Shown: in pieces, positions 25,580 through 36,878 of the stretch
Numbering within the stretch: the first letter of the stretch is position 1
Layout: each line of letters opens with the position of its first letter
Source of the DNA: Anagrus nilaparvatae
Lineage: Eukaryota > Arthropoda > Insecta > Hymenoptera > Mymaridae
Length of the DNA stretch: 64,000 nucleotides
NCBI GenBank assembly: GCA_022575985.1
Contig: JAKSXM010000007.1
Span: 5,458,501 to 5,522,500 of the forward strand
Direction: 5' to 3'
Notes under the pieces: generated by a model
Told to the model about the DNA's origin: nothing
What the model saw: the letters and a program-made list of their open reading frames with translations, nothing else
The model's database searches: none
Made by a program: the position numbers and the translations under genes

Positions 25580-25734
25580 AAAATAAGGTTATTTTAACGT
25601 GAATAAACGTTCAACGACTCTAAAAACATAAACAATTATTGAAAATCTCAAAAGCGCTAAAAAAAAAACTAAATTGATTTGTATGATGGTTGAATAAATA
25701 AATAAATCCTATCTCCTTCCTATCTTATATCCTA

Positions 25735-27104
25735 TCCTATATATATATAAGTCTTTAATTATGTATGTCCAAAGCGATAAACGAGAACACGAAAAAAGCT
25801 ACAAACATCGGATTTAGGGCAAAAGACGGCAAAAATTACGAGTCAAAACATAGGCTAGGTTTTATTTCGATTGATAACGACAAAAAATTTTTATGTTGAA
25901 AAAACTGAATTTCCAAGAAAAAAATTAGTATCAAATTTTTTATCAAAAAAAATTTTATTCGAGTCGGGCATATTTTTAAAGTATCCACTTAAATTTTCAA
26001 GGTATTCGGTTCGATCTGTCAAAATTTATAATCATTTTTCGAAAATTATAAAAGTTTGGGACTAATATTATCTATATTTCTAATTTTTATCAGCCACTGA
26101 TGTAGTAACTGAATATAGTAACTAAAAGAAGCTTGAACAGATATTATTAGGCAGAACTCGGATGGGAGAATACCAACTCGGCACTTGAGGATTAAAAAAA
26201 CTACCAACTCGGCAATCAGGGCCCAAATCAAACTTACCGTCTCGGCACCAAGCTCTTAAGACGATTAAGATATAAGAAATTATAAATACAAAAAATATAT
26301 ACAGTAAAACTTTTTTTTTTAATTTTTAACGAAAAAAATTTTGTAACTAGTAATAATATTTTTACTTTGTCTATACACCTATAATAAGAAGGGAAACAAA
26401 TCTATAAAGGGCTTACTCAAGAATACAGGGAATTAATTCTGAAATTGGCACTTTTTTAAGATGGTGTTTTGGGCTATCTTTTTTGGATCCTACGGAAATT
26501 GAGGATTGTTTTTTCGAAGATTTGATGTCAGAAAATCCTATTGAAATTAATTAGTTGGCATTTTATACAAAAACAAGCTAGTCTACAATTAAATTTATTA
26601 CGGTACGAAGCAGGCGAAATATCACGGTTAAAATTTCTAAAAACAAATTTTGTTTAAGTGAATGTAATATTTAATAAATATATATATTTTAAATGAAAAT
26701 CTAGGTTCAACTGTATATTTTTTTTTTTTCAATGATGATCATTAAATCCTTGCCCAGATAGTATAGTAATCCGGTGCCGAGTTGGTAGAAAGTAAAAAGT
26801 GCCCAGTTGGTATTTTAATCCTATTTAATCCGATTTGTAAAACAAAAGAAGTGCCGAGTTGGTAGTCATCCACTCGGATAGTCTAGGGAAACAACGGCTG
26901 CTTGTGGATCCTATGGAAGAGTAGCGAAGCTTTGTATTGCTAATCACTAATTATCCATCTTGGTTCATATGCCCGTAATTTTTATGATTCAGTAAATTTT
27001 AGATAATACTTCGGGCAAAAAAGGTTATTTTACAAAATATTGAGTAACCTAAAACAACATTTTTTTGGACAAACCAAATCGCAGGGGTCCAGGGGGGCCC
27101 AGCA
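25735..27104 (+). mobile_element. Helitron copy lacking its 3' terminus
   Basis: Starts A-TCCTATATATATATAAG at 25735 and follows the 5' then 3' modules of the 14414 element, including CAGGGGTCCAGGGGGGC, but breaks off before the CTAG end at 27104 where another TIR element begins. It contains a 708 bp hAT-type insertion. The 5' module has an internal deletion near 25950. Confidence 0.75.
26164..26871. mobile_element. hAT-type MITE inside the Helitron, 8 bp target duplication
   Basis: Flanked by ACTCGGAT at 26156-26163 and 26872-26879. Termini GGGAGAATACCAACTCGGCA and the inverted GGATGACTACCAACTCGGCA. The motif CCAACTCGGCA is repeated about three times near each end in opposite orientations (about 26172, 26203, 26237 and 26772, 26798, 26850). 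Eight-bp duplication and clustered subterminal repeats fit hAT. No transposase. The uninterrupted Helitron copies give the empty site. Confidence 0.8.
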
Positions 27105-28289
27105 CAGTGAAGTAAAAAAAAAATGTCCAAAAATCGGCTTTCACACAATTTCTTATGAAAAAAAATTCTGCTGGATGGAAAATGACCATTTTTGTGTATA
27201 CTAAACGATAGGCACTCGAGATCAAAAATTTTTTTAGCTGCTGAATGAAAAAAAGTATATTAGTACACACCAAACCTAAAAGAGTTTTTTGTTACGCAGA
27301 AAAGATTGAATGTTTATTTAATTCCTCTCTAAAAAATTAAATAAACATTCAATCTTTTCTGCGTAACAAAAAACTCTTTTAGATTTGGTGTGTATAATTA
27401 CACATGGTTGTATGCAGTACAAAGATGTGTTAGTCAAAATTTGCAATTTAGTCAAAAAATAAAAAAAAAATGAAAAATTTGATTTTTCTACTTTTAATTA
27501 TATTTTAAACTTAAATAAAGTGATTTTTTTAATGTTTTTATATAACTTATATTTTTTATATTTTCTTTAAGTTTAAAATATAAGTAAAAGTATAAAAAAA
27601 CCATGTTTTTCATTTTTTAAAAAATTTTTTGACTAAATTGCAAATTTTTACTAACCCATCTATATGCTGCATACAACCATGTGTAATTATACTAATACAC
27701 TTTTTTTAGGTTTATTTATTATTTATGTATGTATTTTATGTATGTAAAATATATAACTAACCAACTCTAGAGTGCTTGTATAAAACTCACCAAGTTTTTT
27801 ATACATTATATAAACTAACTATATTTTTAAAAATATCTATATGAAATATCTTAAAAAAAAACAAAAATATTAAGAGATAATTTTTTTAATCTAAGCGTTT
27901 TATTATAGTAAAATATAACCCGGCATAAGTATAAAATATGAATATTATTTTTTAAATAGTTTTATTCTACAAAAATTATTATCGAAATTTTTTTAAAATT
28001 ATTATTATGATTTGTTAATTTGTTTATATTTTTTCAAACGATTGCAAATATTCATAATATGACTTGACAATTATCAAGTATTATCAAGTATTTTATATAA
28101 ATAAAAAAAAGTTTATATTATAATAAAATACTCCAAAATAATATAGTCATAATTAAAAAAAAAAAAATTGTTGAACTCGAGTTTTTATCATTTAGTATAC
28201 ACAAAAACGGTCATTTTCCATCCAGCAGAATTTTTTTTCACAAGAAATTGCGTTAAACCCGATTTTTGGCCACTTTTTTTTTTTTTGCC
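27105..28289. mobile_element. TIR element (outer of three nested inverted-repeat elements)
   Basis: Inverted termini of about 120 bp: left CAGTGAAGTAAAA, CCAAAAATCGG, TTCTGCTGGATGGAAAATGA; right is the complement ending at 28289. It truncates the Helitron on its left. Carries a middle TIR element (about 27245-27715) and within that a hairpin MITE. Confidence 0.7.
27266..27392. mobile_element. Near-perfect 127 bp hairpin MITE with TA duplication
   Basis: Arms of about 59 bp (CACACCAAACCTAAAAGAG... and complement) with an 11 bp loop (CCTCTCTAAAA) and one visible mismatch. Flanked by TA on each side. The surrounding middle element closes cleanly when it is removed, judged by comparing its own two inverted arms. 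Confidence 0.8.
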
Positions 28290-29247
28290 AATCAAAAGCA
28301 GCGCTTTTGACATTTTCAATTATTGTTTATGTTTTAAGAGTCGTTGAACGTTTACTCAAGTTGAAATACTCTTATTTCTGGTGAAAACAGATATTATATT
28401 AGTACTCAATGGCTTAAAAAACTTAAATACCTAATAAAAACTTCAAAAAAATTTCATGTATTTATGAGAAAAAAAAGTTTAGAAAAAATGGGTACCAACT
28501 TCCATTTACGGAAACGATGCCAAAAATATAAATTAAACGATTGAAACTGCCACCATATTCCAAAGAAAATAATTAGGAATAATTGAAAATTGCTAAAATA
28601 CGTAATTTAAGTACGTGTTAGTAAAAGACAAAATATATTAAAAATTTTACGCACTCAGAAGTTTTCGCGAACATAGACTTACTACATGAATTTTAAATTT
28701 CAATATCTGATTTAATCAATGCAAAGTCAAAAAGTTAGAGGGAAATTTTTAGCATGTTAATACTAATAATCAAGTATAATCTTCGATAAGTTTGAAAGTA
28801 CGAATAAAATTATTGATTTATATGGATTGAAATAAATGATAATTTTATTTTATTTTATTAATAAAAAAAGGAAGTTATATGCTAAAATTCAAAGCTAAGG
28901 TCAATTTATCGCATTTTTGTCAAACAGGAAATATGGCCTGTTTTTCATTTTTCCTAAAAATTTTTCAATTTTTGTAGTTGCATAATAATAATTTGAACAG
29001 TTTTAATGAGAAAAAATTAAATAACAAAAAGAATCAAGATAACTGTTTCATTGTATTTCATTTCTATATTTTTTATCAGCTAAATGAATAGCTTATACTA
29101 TGAATTTGCAGTTAAATAACAGCTTTTAAAAATTAACTCTTTGTAATAAAAATGTCATTTAATAAATTACCTCTTTGTCTTAAAATATTTTAATTATTTT
29201 ACGGTACGTAAATGTAATTATTTTTAAAATTGTTTTATAGAATTTGG

Positions 29248-29257
29248 TATATAAAAG
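29248..29257 (+). promoter_or_regulatory. TATA box of gene A
   Basis: TATATAAAAG 64 bp before the ATG. The same ten bases sit 64 bp before the ATG of gene B, and most of the bases in between are identical, including TTAGTTACAG, a likely start region about 30 bp downstream. Confidence 0.7.
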
Positions 29258-29311
29258 AAAATGATTTGAGTCTAAAATTTTAGTTACAGTAAAATATTGT
29301 AAAAAACCAAA

Positions 29312-31229
29312 ATGAAACTTTTAAATATTAATTTAGCAATACTTTTAGTATTTCTTTATTTTAGTAGTAAATTATATTCACATAAAATTTTCTTTTTTAT
29401 ATTAATTTTGATTTTTCTATCTTTTATTTTAAGGTTCAACTAATGCTCAAGAGCAATGTTTTTCGGATTTTTTGGAAGCAGGTAATTGCATAATTTAAAA
29501 ATAAAATTGATGCTTTGGTTATATTTCAAAAAATATAAATATTTTTTTTTTCATTTATTACACCGATTAATATTTTGTTTGTTCCGTTATGTGCGTAAAT
29601 TTCTTATTAAAAATAATTCTTTTCAAGAATTAATTTTGTAAGAATATTTAAATAATTTTTTATTTAAAATTCATAGGAACATGAATTGTATTTTTAAAAT
29701 ACAATTTTTTCAAAAATTTAAATAATTTTGAATAATATTAATTATATTTATCGTTCACAATATAATAATGTCATACTCTTAATATCAGGATTAAAGATTT
29801 TGGAATCAAAGCGATTCAGCGAAATATTCAATTTTATTAATAATTTTATTTAATTTGTCTATAATAATCTTTTAAGGACTAGTCAAAAATTTTATAATTA
29901 AGTAAGACAGATATCAAATCTATTTATTTGTTTTTTATTTAATTGTTTTTAGAGTTACAAGCAATTATGAGAAGACTTCAATTAGGAAGAGTAGGTAAGT
30001 TAATATAAATGAAAAGTTCCTATAATTTTACATACATACATTAGAGTGTGTCTTATTTTTTTGCTCCCTCCATTTTTTTCGGTTATTTTGGTCATAGAAA
30101 CCCCTTAGCTCCTAGGATTTTGGTTTTCGATTTTATAAAAATTTTAAAATCCCGTTACAGAGAGCACTTAAAGCTTCCCATTTAAATTACATAGGAATTT
30201 TGAAATTTCATCTTTTTAATTTTTTTAACGTGCTCCAAAATTATTAAAAATACTACAGACAGAAAACGATGTCTAGACATATAAAAGTTGATCCCCAAAA
30301 TTGTCGAAGAAATCTCGGAAACCAAAAAATAAGACACACTCTAATATACATGAAATAATTAAAAGAATTAAATAAATTTTTCTTTAAATACATTTTCTAT
30401 ATTATTTTTAGAAGTTCGAGATGCTACTAGATCGCTTCTTCAATTTATTAGAGGAGTAACAGGTGGACGGTCTACTGCAAGCAGTTAAGTTTTTATTTTA
30501 AGTAATTTTCATTAGGAAATAGGAAAGTTTTACAAACATGTCTATGAATACTTATTAATTATATTCAATATTGATTTGTAAAATATATTTTAATAAGACG
30601 TTAATTACCTAAAATTAAATCAAAGTTTATGTATGGATTTCATCTACGGAACCCGCAAAGAATAAATGAATTTCGTGCCCATCATATATTCCCAACTCTG
30701 TTTAATACACAACAAGACGGTTTTTCAAATTATTTTATTTATATAGACCATAATTTTATATCACAGGCTAAACCCAATCACGCGTTGCGCAGTACAAATA
30801 TACTTTGTCGTCTAAAATAAATAAAAAATACCAAAAAGTACACTGAAAAATATCTGGTTGCAGCAATCGAAAAAATGTTCGTAATCGCTAACGAAGTTTT
30901 TTATTCGTTTAAACGCTACTATTGGCACAAGATCTCATAAAAACTTTTTGCAAACGTTAAATTAAAAAAAAAAATTTTTGGCTGCCACAACAAGTTTTTT
31001 TTTTTTAGTGTAGATATTAAAGTTTTTGATATGTTTGGTAGTTTAAATTAAAAATTTTAGCTGAATTTTTACTAAAATATTTTTCTTTTTTTAGTGCAAG
31101 CATTTATACAAGAAGCGAGAGCACTAGGAATGGGTACATAATTTTCCATTTATTTAGTTTTCATTAGAGAAAATTTTATAACATAAGTAATTCTTTTCAG
31201 CTGTACCAGCATCCTGTTCCAGTCGTTAA
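29312..31229 (+). CDS. Gene A: small secreted two-cysteine protein, six micro-exons
   Basis: Exons 29312-29366, 29434-29481, 29953-29994, 30412-30483, 31095-31133, 31201-31229; 285 nt, 94 residues. Every intron is phase 1 and every internal exon is a multiple of 3. The start gives a signal peptide MKLLNINLAILLVFLYFS, cleaved probably after SSTNA. The mature part begins QEQC, is charged and helix-prone (LQAIMRRLQ, LLQFIRGV) and ends PASCSSR, so there are two cysteines, near the two ends. Function is not recognised. Conserved frame, splice sites, TATA box and AATAAA (31296-31301) argue for a real gene. Donor 4 is GTTAAG; its retention would give an immediate stop. The structure recalls arthropod effector or venom genes (inference). 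Confidence 0.75.
30042..30345. mobile_element. TTAGAGTGTGTCTT MITE in intron 3 of gene A
   Basis: Ends TTAGAGTGTGTCTTATTTTT and complement. Related copies lie in gene B (48432 and 51770) and in copy C (13885), always after the same exon, so insertion predates the duplications. Confidence 0.75.
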
Positions 31230-31295
31230 AAAGGCTTGAATATTATAATTTTCTTTTATGTGTATTATATGCACAGAAAATTTATTTACTACGTA

Positions 31296-31301
31296 AATAA
31301 A
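31296..31301 (+). terminator. Poly(A) signal of gene A
   Basis: AATAAA 67 bp after the stop, in a block (TTTATTTACTACGTAAATAA) shared with gene B (53270-53275) and copy C. Confidence 0.65.
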
Positions 31302-31709
31302 ATATATATTACAATATTTTCACGATGTTTTTAATAAAAAAATATTAGTACCTAATTTTCCCCTGACAAAATCCCATGTTAAATTCATTTTTAAGTTAAA
31401 TAAAAATATTTGATTTTTGAGCTAACAATTATTTAATATTAAAATTATTTCTTGAATCGTTCCTTTTTTATTAAAAAAATTAAGTGACAATTATTTTTAT
31501 CTTGGTCAATAAAGAACAAAAAACGTTGTTTATTTACAATTTTATTTTATTGCAATTATGTCACACGACAGTTTCGGTAGTTTGATTACTACCCTTTTCA
31601 AGCTAAAAATATAAAATAATATAACAATTATAAATATATAGAAATTTTTTTAAAACAGTATTGTTTATATGTATACAATGAAATTAAAAATTACCTGTTT
31701 TATAAATTA

Positions 31710-32545
31710 CTAGGGGGCTCCGCCCCCTGCGCGCTCCGCGCGCCAACCCTCGCAAAGCGTCTAGTGTGGTGAAAAGGCCCATGCTTACAATTAGAAATTA
31801 AAAGACAATTAATTAGAAAGAATAAAACTTTAAACTTAATTGCTAAACTTATTAACAACTGATTAACAATCAGTTGTTAATTTGATGTTAATTATTAATT
31901 GAATTCCTTAATTGTTTGATAACTAAAATATTCGATTTGAAGTATTATTGCTTGAATCAGTTATGTTAATTAAAATTTTTTTAAATATTTCGTCCTGAAA
32001 TAGTATTGCATTTTATTATTTAAAAATTTTGAGTAAAAAAATAAAAAAAAAATAACTAACCTTATAAAAATTTTCGATGTTGGTAATAATAATTTTTAAA
32101 ATTTTTATGTTGATAATAATAATATTTATTGTATTTCAAAATAAATTATTATTTATTACTTTATATTTATTAAAAATACTATAATTTTGATTATATTTTT
32201 TCTTCTATTAAAAACGATAAATTAACTTTTACTGATTAATTTTTAAATGTATCTAATAATCAAATATTATCATAACCTTAAAATATTAAACAAATATCTG
32301 AAGTGCACAATAACTTTTAGCTGAAGTAAATAAATTTTAAACTTAAAAATAAAAATAAAAAAAAATTGCAATTTGAATAAAAAAAACAAACATGGGTGCT
32401 TAAATGGGGGTGCCCAAATGGGGGTGTCCAAATGGGGGTGACCAAATGGGGGTGTCCAAATGGGGGTGTGCAAATGGGGGTGACTAAATGACTCATGTCG
32501 GCGGCGGCGGCGGCAGCGTTTAGAATTTTATAATATTGAGAGATA
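31710..32545 (-). mobile_element. Non-autonomous Helitron, minus strand, inside the Penelope-like element
   Basis: The left boundary is host A then CTAG (31710-31713), preceded on the minus strand by GC-rich hairpins (GGGGGC/GCCCCC and CGCGCGGAGCGCGC). The right boundary lies near 32545 where pLTR homology resumes. It includes a 14 bp minisatellite and a CGG run. No coding. Confidence 0.65.
32402..32485. repeat. 14 bp minisatellite (AAATGGGGGTGNCC) x 6
   Basis: Six consecutive 14 bp units differing only at positions 12-14. Followed at about 32498-32512 by a (CGG)n run, unusual in this AT-rich window. Confidence 0.9.
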
Positions 32546-33356
32546 ACATATCACAAAAATGTTATAATTTTGTCTCATCATAATATCTAATTAAAATTGT
32601 CAAGTCATATATAATTCCACAAAAACTTTTAATTAATATAATAATAAAATAGTTTGATATTCTAGCCATTGTTAACAATTTTTTCCAAGAATCATGGCTA
32701 CTGAGTAACCAGCTGATTTTAAATACATTTACATACACCTACATATACTAGATACCGTCAACGACGGGTAGAGCGAAGCTGATCATATTTAAAATAGTTT
32801 AAATAATTTTAAAATTTTTGGGTTTTACAAGCTTTGCTCAGATTGAGCTTAAATATCAATATTAAACGTTTAAATCAGACGTAAAATTCATTAATAATAA
32901 TTATTATAACTCGTTTTATAATGCACTTCACTGAAAAAATAAAGTTTTTGATATTTTCTGAGTTTTATAATTAAAAAAGGATGTTCAATACATTCGTAAC
33001 AACAAATAACTCAAAATTCTAATGCATCAGTTTATTATGTTGAAAAAACAGGCCGAAACGCCTGTATTTATTCCAGCAGGCCTTCTGGGCCTAGAAACGA
33101 AGGATTTAATGTTATTAAATAGGGTTTTTTGATAAATTTCACAGGAATTCTGCAACCTTTCTAATTAACCAAAACACTTCTGGTTGGCACCATTTTTTTG
33201 TGTAAGCGTCACTTTTTATGCCCCAAAAACTGCAATTTTTTATCACAAATTCTCATACCTTTATAGTCCATTAAATCCCATAATGACCCATTTTTCAATT
33301 GCTCCTAAAAATGCAATTTTTGAAAACAAAGGCTTTTAGATTTCAACATTTTTGGT

Positions 33357-34625
33357 TCCTCAATGAGGAACCATTGTGATGCGTCAAATTTTGATTTTTG
33401 ATTTTTTGGCATATAAGCACGTTTTGGGACCTCAGGAAGCTAATAAACCGGTTTCTAAAAAAAGTATGTGTGTATGTGTATATGTGTGTGTGTGTTTGTG
33501 TGAGTGAGTGTGTGAGTGTGTGTGTAACCGGTGAAATTTCACAACTATTATGGAATTAAGAATTTTCAAAAAATTTTTCATCAATTGAAAAAATCTTAAA
33601 CTACTTTTTTTTTTTTTTTTAATTTGGATGTAATACCTCATTTATTTCCATGAAAGTACTTATATTTGAAAGTACTATTTTTACTTGATATCTCGAATCT
33701 GATAATTAATTTTTTGAAAATTTTTTTCCCAAAATTTTCGTTACAAAAAAATACAAAAAACAACAAATTTTTTTTTCTTTTTGGACGTAGTACCTAATTT
33801 ATTTATATGAGAGTACTAGTTTTAGAAAGTTCGTTTATAGTAATATTTTGGATCTGATACCGAATTTTTTCAAAATTTTTATCTCAAAATTAAAAAAACA
33901 AAAAAATAAAAAAAACTACAATATTTTTTATTTTTTTCTAGTGTAACACCTCATTTAATTCCATTAAAATACTAATATCTGAAAATATTGTAACCGGTCA
34001 TATTTCACAACCATTAAGGAATTAAGACCTAATTTTTTTTTCAATAATTTTTTCATCAAAAAATCTCAAACTACTTTTTTTTTTGTTTAATTTGGATGTT
34101 ATACCTCATTTATTTCCATGAAAGTACTTATATTTGAAAGTATGATTTTTACTCGATATCTCGAATCTGATGATTAATTTTTTGAAAATTTTTCTCCCAA
34201 AATTTTCGTCACAAAAAAATACAAAAAATATCAAATTTTTTTTCTCTTTCGACGTAGCACCTAATTTATTTCTATGAGAGTACTAGTTTTAGAAAGTTCG
34301 TTTATAGTAATTTTTTGGATCTGATACCGAATTTTTTCAAAATTTTTTTCTGAAATTCAAAAAAACAAAAAAATTAAAAAAACTGCAATATTTTTTTTTT
34401 TTGGATGTAATACTTCATTTAGTTCCATGAAAGTACTTATATTTGAAAATATGGTTTTTATTCGATATCTCGAATCTGATAATTAATTTTTTTTTAAATT
34501 TGTTCCAAAATTTTTTATCAATAAAAAAAACTTTTTAAAGTTAATAGAAATGTATGTATGATTGCATGCTTGTAATCGGTGATATCTGTGGCAGAGGAAC
34601 CTTAGTGCTAGCTAGTTGGCAGGGT
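33357..34625 (+). repeat. Dispersed repeat X (1.27 kb) with 155 bp higher-order tandem repeats
   Basis: Starts at hairpin GGTTCCTCAATGAGGAACC, then CCGGTTT, a (TG)n microsatellite (about 33465-33525), about six 155 bp monomers, and ends AGAGGAACCTTAGTGCTAGC to GCAGGGTATTTT. Monomers alternate in three types around the core CCTCATTTATTTCCATGAAA, so types recur every 469 bp (33630, 34098). An inverted, longer copy is at 48764-51434. Confidence 0.75.
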
Positions 34626-36031
34626 ATTTTATATTCTCTTGTTTGATTTGCTTGAGTTGTTTTTGAGTTCTGGTTTTACAAAGATAGAGACCAAAATAGA
34701 CACTTTTTGAAAAATCAAATTTGTGAGTTTATAAATTATTAAATCTCGCTAATAAATAATTGAAGAGAGGTAGGAAAGAAATTTTTGTAAACCTGGAGCC
34801 AATACAAATTTTTTGAGACCTAAACCCTTTTCTCTATAGAAAATTGCAATTTTGGCATCAAGTAATTTGTCATTTTTGGCAGAAAATGCGTATTTGGGCT
34901 GTTGATAATAACAGTAAGAGAATTATATAAAAAAATAGGCAAAACCAGAAGTGTTTGATTTCTTAATGAGGCCAAAATACGATTAACTAGTTACCAAAAT
35001 TTTATTTAAAAAAGAAGCAAATAAAAATAATCTTTTATCATGTAAAAGTTTTTTTTTTCAGTTTTGGAGATAGTATAAACTTTTTGTACTTAGCCCTCAT
35101 AGTCCAATTACGATTTTTGACGTTTAAGTCTGAATAGATTCTTAATTTTTCTTTAAAAAATGTAATTAGTTAGTTATTTTTGACCCTTCTTCTGAAACAT
35201 TGCAAAAATGAACCCTTAAAATTGGGTAGTTTTTGTTGTTTTCAGAGTGTTGTCATAATAATAGCCTAGTTTCTTATCCTATCAAATTTTTGTTGGTTTT
35301 AGTTTTTAGTGCAAGTTTTCATTCAAAGTCCGTCAGTTGTAAATTTTTCATGACCAATTTTAAAAGAAATCTCTCACCGATAGAATCTAAAAATCAAGTA
35401 CCTTAAGTTGCTGCGAAAATTGCAATTATATTAATTTTATATTTTATTTATTTAATAAAACTAGCCTTTAGCACTTTTATACAAAAGTTTAAACTAATTA
35501 AAAAAATCCGTTGTCAATCAGCTACTTCAGAAGCGTTAAAAACATCAGTTTGTAATCAATTCTCATATAAATTCAACGATAATGGAATTCCGCATAGAAT
35601 GCATGTGGATAAAATTAAAAATTACATTTTCTTTGAACCAGGTTTAGTCCAATACAATATAATCTTAAGATTTAAAATATTTTATTTGCATACTTAACGC
35701 CATCATATCATAAGCTCCAATTTTATTATTTTTAACTGTCTTTGAATACTTAATTAATTTTACAATACTGATAAGCAACTTGTCGATTTTTTTTAGTGGC
35801 CAACTTTGACCCGAAATATTGAGTTTGCAATTGATTTGATCGCAAATTTACATCAGATTCTGAAAGTTGAGACTTTATTACATGGGGATATACATTTTGA
35901 AATACATAAATTTTGGTTTTGAAATTAATTTAGTATGCAAAAATAAAACTACACGTAGGTAGATAAGCCCATGGGCGTCAAACGTGTAATTAAATAAAAT
36001 GTCGATTAATGAATAATTAATAAAACTATAT

Positions 36032-36301
36032 CTAGTGTTCTTTTGCATTTTTATGATATTTCACTGATGCAAAGGTTATGCAAAAGCTATGAAATTTATC
36101 GCGCGGATAACATTTAGAAGGTTTTTCACCTGTATGAAGCAAAAGTACAAGAATACACATGCCTTTAGAAATACCAGATTGGGCCCAAAAACAATAGGGT
36201 TCATTAACTCGATAAAATAAACTCAGTTTTAAAAAATGAAAGCATTCCGTTTGATCGTTTTGGCTATATCGTGTCCGAAAGGTGTCGATTTTTGCATCCA
36301 T
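36032..36301 (-). pseudogene. C2H2 zinc-finger-like fragment, degenerate
   Basis: An 89-codon frame whose C-terminal part reads LHTGEKPSKC, the classic inter-finger linker and first cysteine, then FHSFCITFASVKYH and KEH. The C-x2-C spacing is lost and only one finger is hinted at. It lies at the 5' end of the Helitron-like insertion, so a captured gene fragment is a reasonable guess. Confidence 0.35.
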
Positions 36302-36498
36302 TAAGGTAGAGCTTCGCTCTATAATTATAAATTTACTACAAAAACCAATTTAGAAACTATGTATTTAAAAATACTACTATAATCAAAATAGAAATTTTAC
36401 ACAAATATTAAAAATAAAAACAAAAATAAAAGATAAAAATAAAAGATAGTTAATTTTTAGTTTCAGTTTTGAAATTCAGAAAAAGCTTATAATTCCTG

Positions 36499-36878
36499 AG
36501 AATTATGTTTGTATGTCTTTGGATGTGGTAGGACTATTTCCAAACTTACCTCATAATTTAATTAAAGAGTGTTTAAGTAAAAAGTGGAAACACATTAAAA
36601 ATAATGTTCCTTTAACAAAGTATGAGTTTATGAATGGAATTGAATTCTTCTACCTATTTTCAATTTCAAGGTAAATTTTATAAACAAATATTTGGTTCAC
36701 CGATAGGCTCATGTTCTAGTCCTATTTTTGCTGAAATTGTAATGGAACAGCTTGAAATAAATGCTTTGAATAAGTTAAAAAGCAGTGATGTTATTAATAA
36801 TGATTTTAATTATTACTCAAATCCTCCTGTATTTAATTCTGATAAAGTTATTTTTTACAAGAGGTATGTAGATGATTT
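36499..36878 (+). pseudogene. Penelope-like reverse transcriptase, 5' part (to the YVDD motif)
   Basis: Translates SLDVVGLFPNLPHNLIKE (motif with the first catalytic Asp), a frame change near 36640, then FQFQGKFYKQIFGSPIGSCS and FYKRYVDD. This is the Penelope-clade RT core. It is cut just after the catalytic YVDD by an R1 insertion at 36879, whose target duplication repeats the codons of VDD. Confidence 0.85.

Larger units (their letters stand above)
24056..25665 (-). other. Minus-strand copy of the secreted-gene upstream region
   Basis: Reverse complement of the 1 kb upstream of genes A and B (28308-29250; 47078-47960); for example ACGGTACGTAAATG-like, AACTGTTTCATTGTAT and GTCGTTGAACGTTTA blocks. 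The TATA box and first exon are not retained: homology stops at repeat X (24055). It is interrupted by insertions at 24830-25049 and about 25091-25565. With 12568-13818 it is probably the split remains of one copy C locus (inference). Confidence 0.6.
28308..31434 (+). repeat. Locus duplication, copy A
   Basis: Direct repeat of 47078 to about 53390. Homology covers about 1 kb of upstream sequence, the promoter, all introns and the 3' UTR, to the Penelope-like fragment after the gene. The interior carries gene A. Confidence 0.85.
32750..36328 (-). mobile_element. Helitron-like insertion (3.6 kb) inside the Penelope-like element
   Basis: Left boundary CTAGATA preceded on the minus strand by hairpin CCGTC-GTT-GACGG, as at Helitron 3' ends. 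The right boundary near 36328 is placed by return of pLTR homology. AGAGCGAAGCT-type motifs near both ends are in inverted relation (about 32771 and 36307). It carries repeat X and a zinc-finger-like fragment. No Rep/helicase; 32780-33350 and 34630-36030 show nothing recognisable. Confidence 0.55.

Noticed and set aside
32270..32473. Minus-strand frame with repeated HLDTPIW-like residues
   Set aside because: It is translation of the 14 bp minisatellite and does not reflect coding selection.
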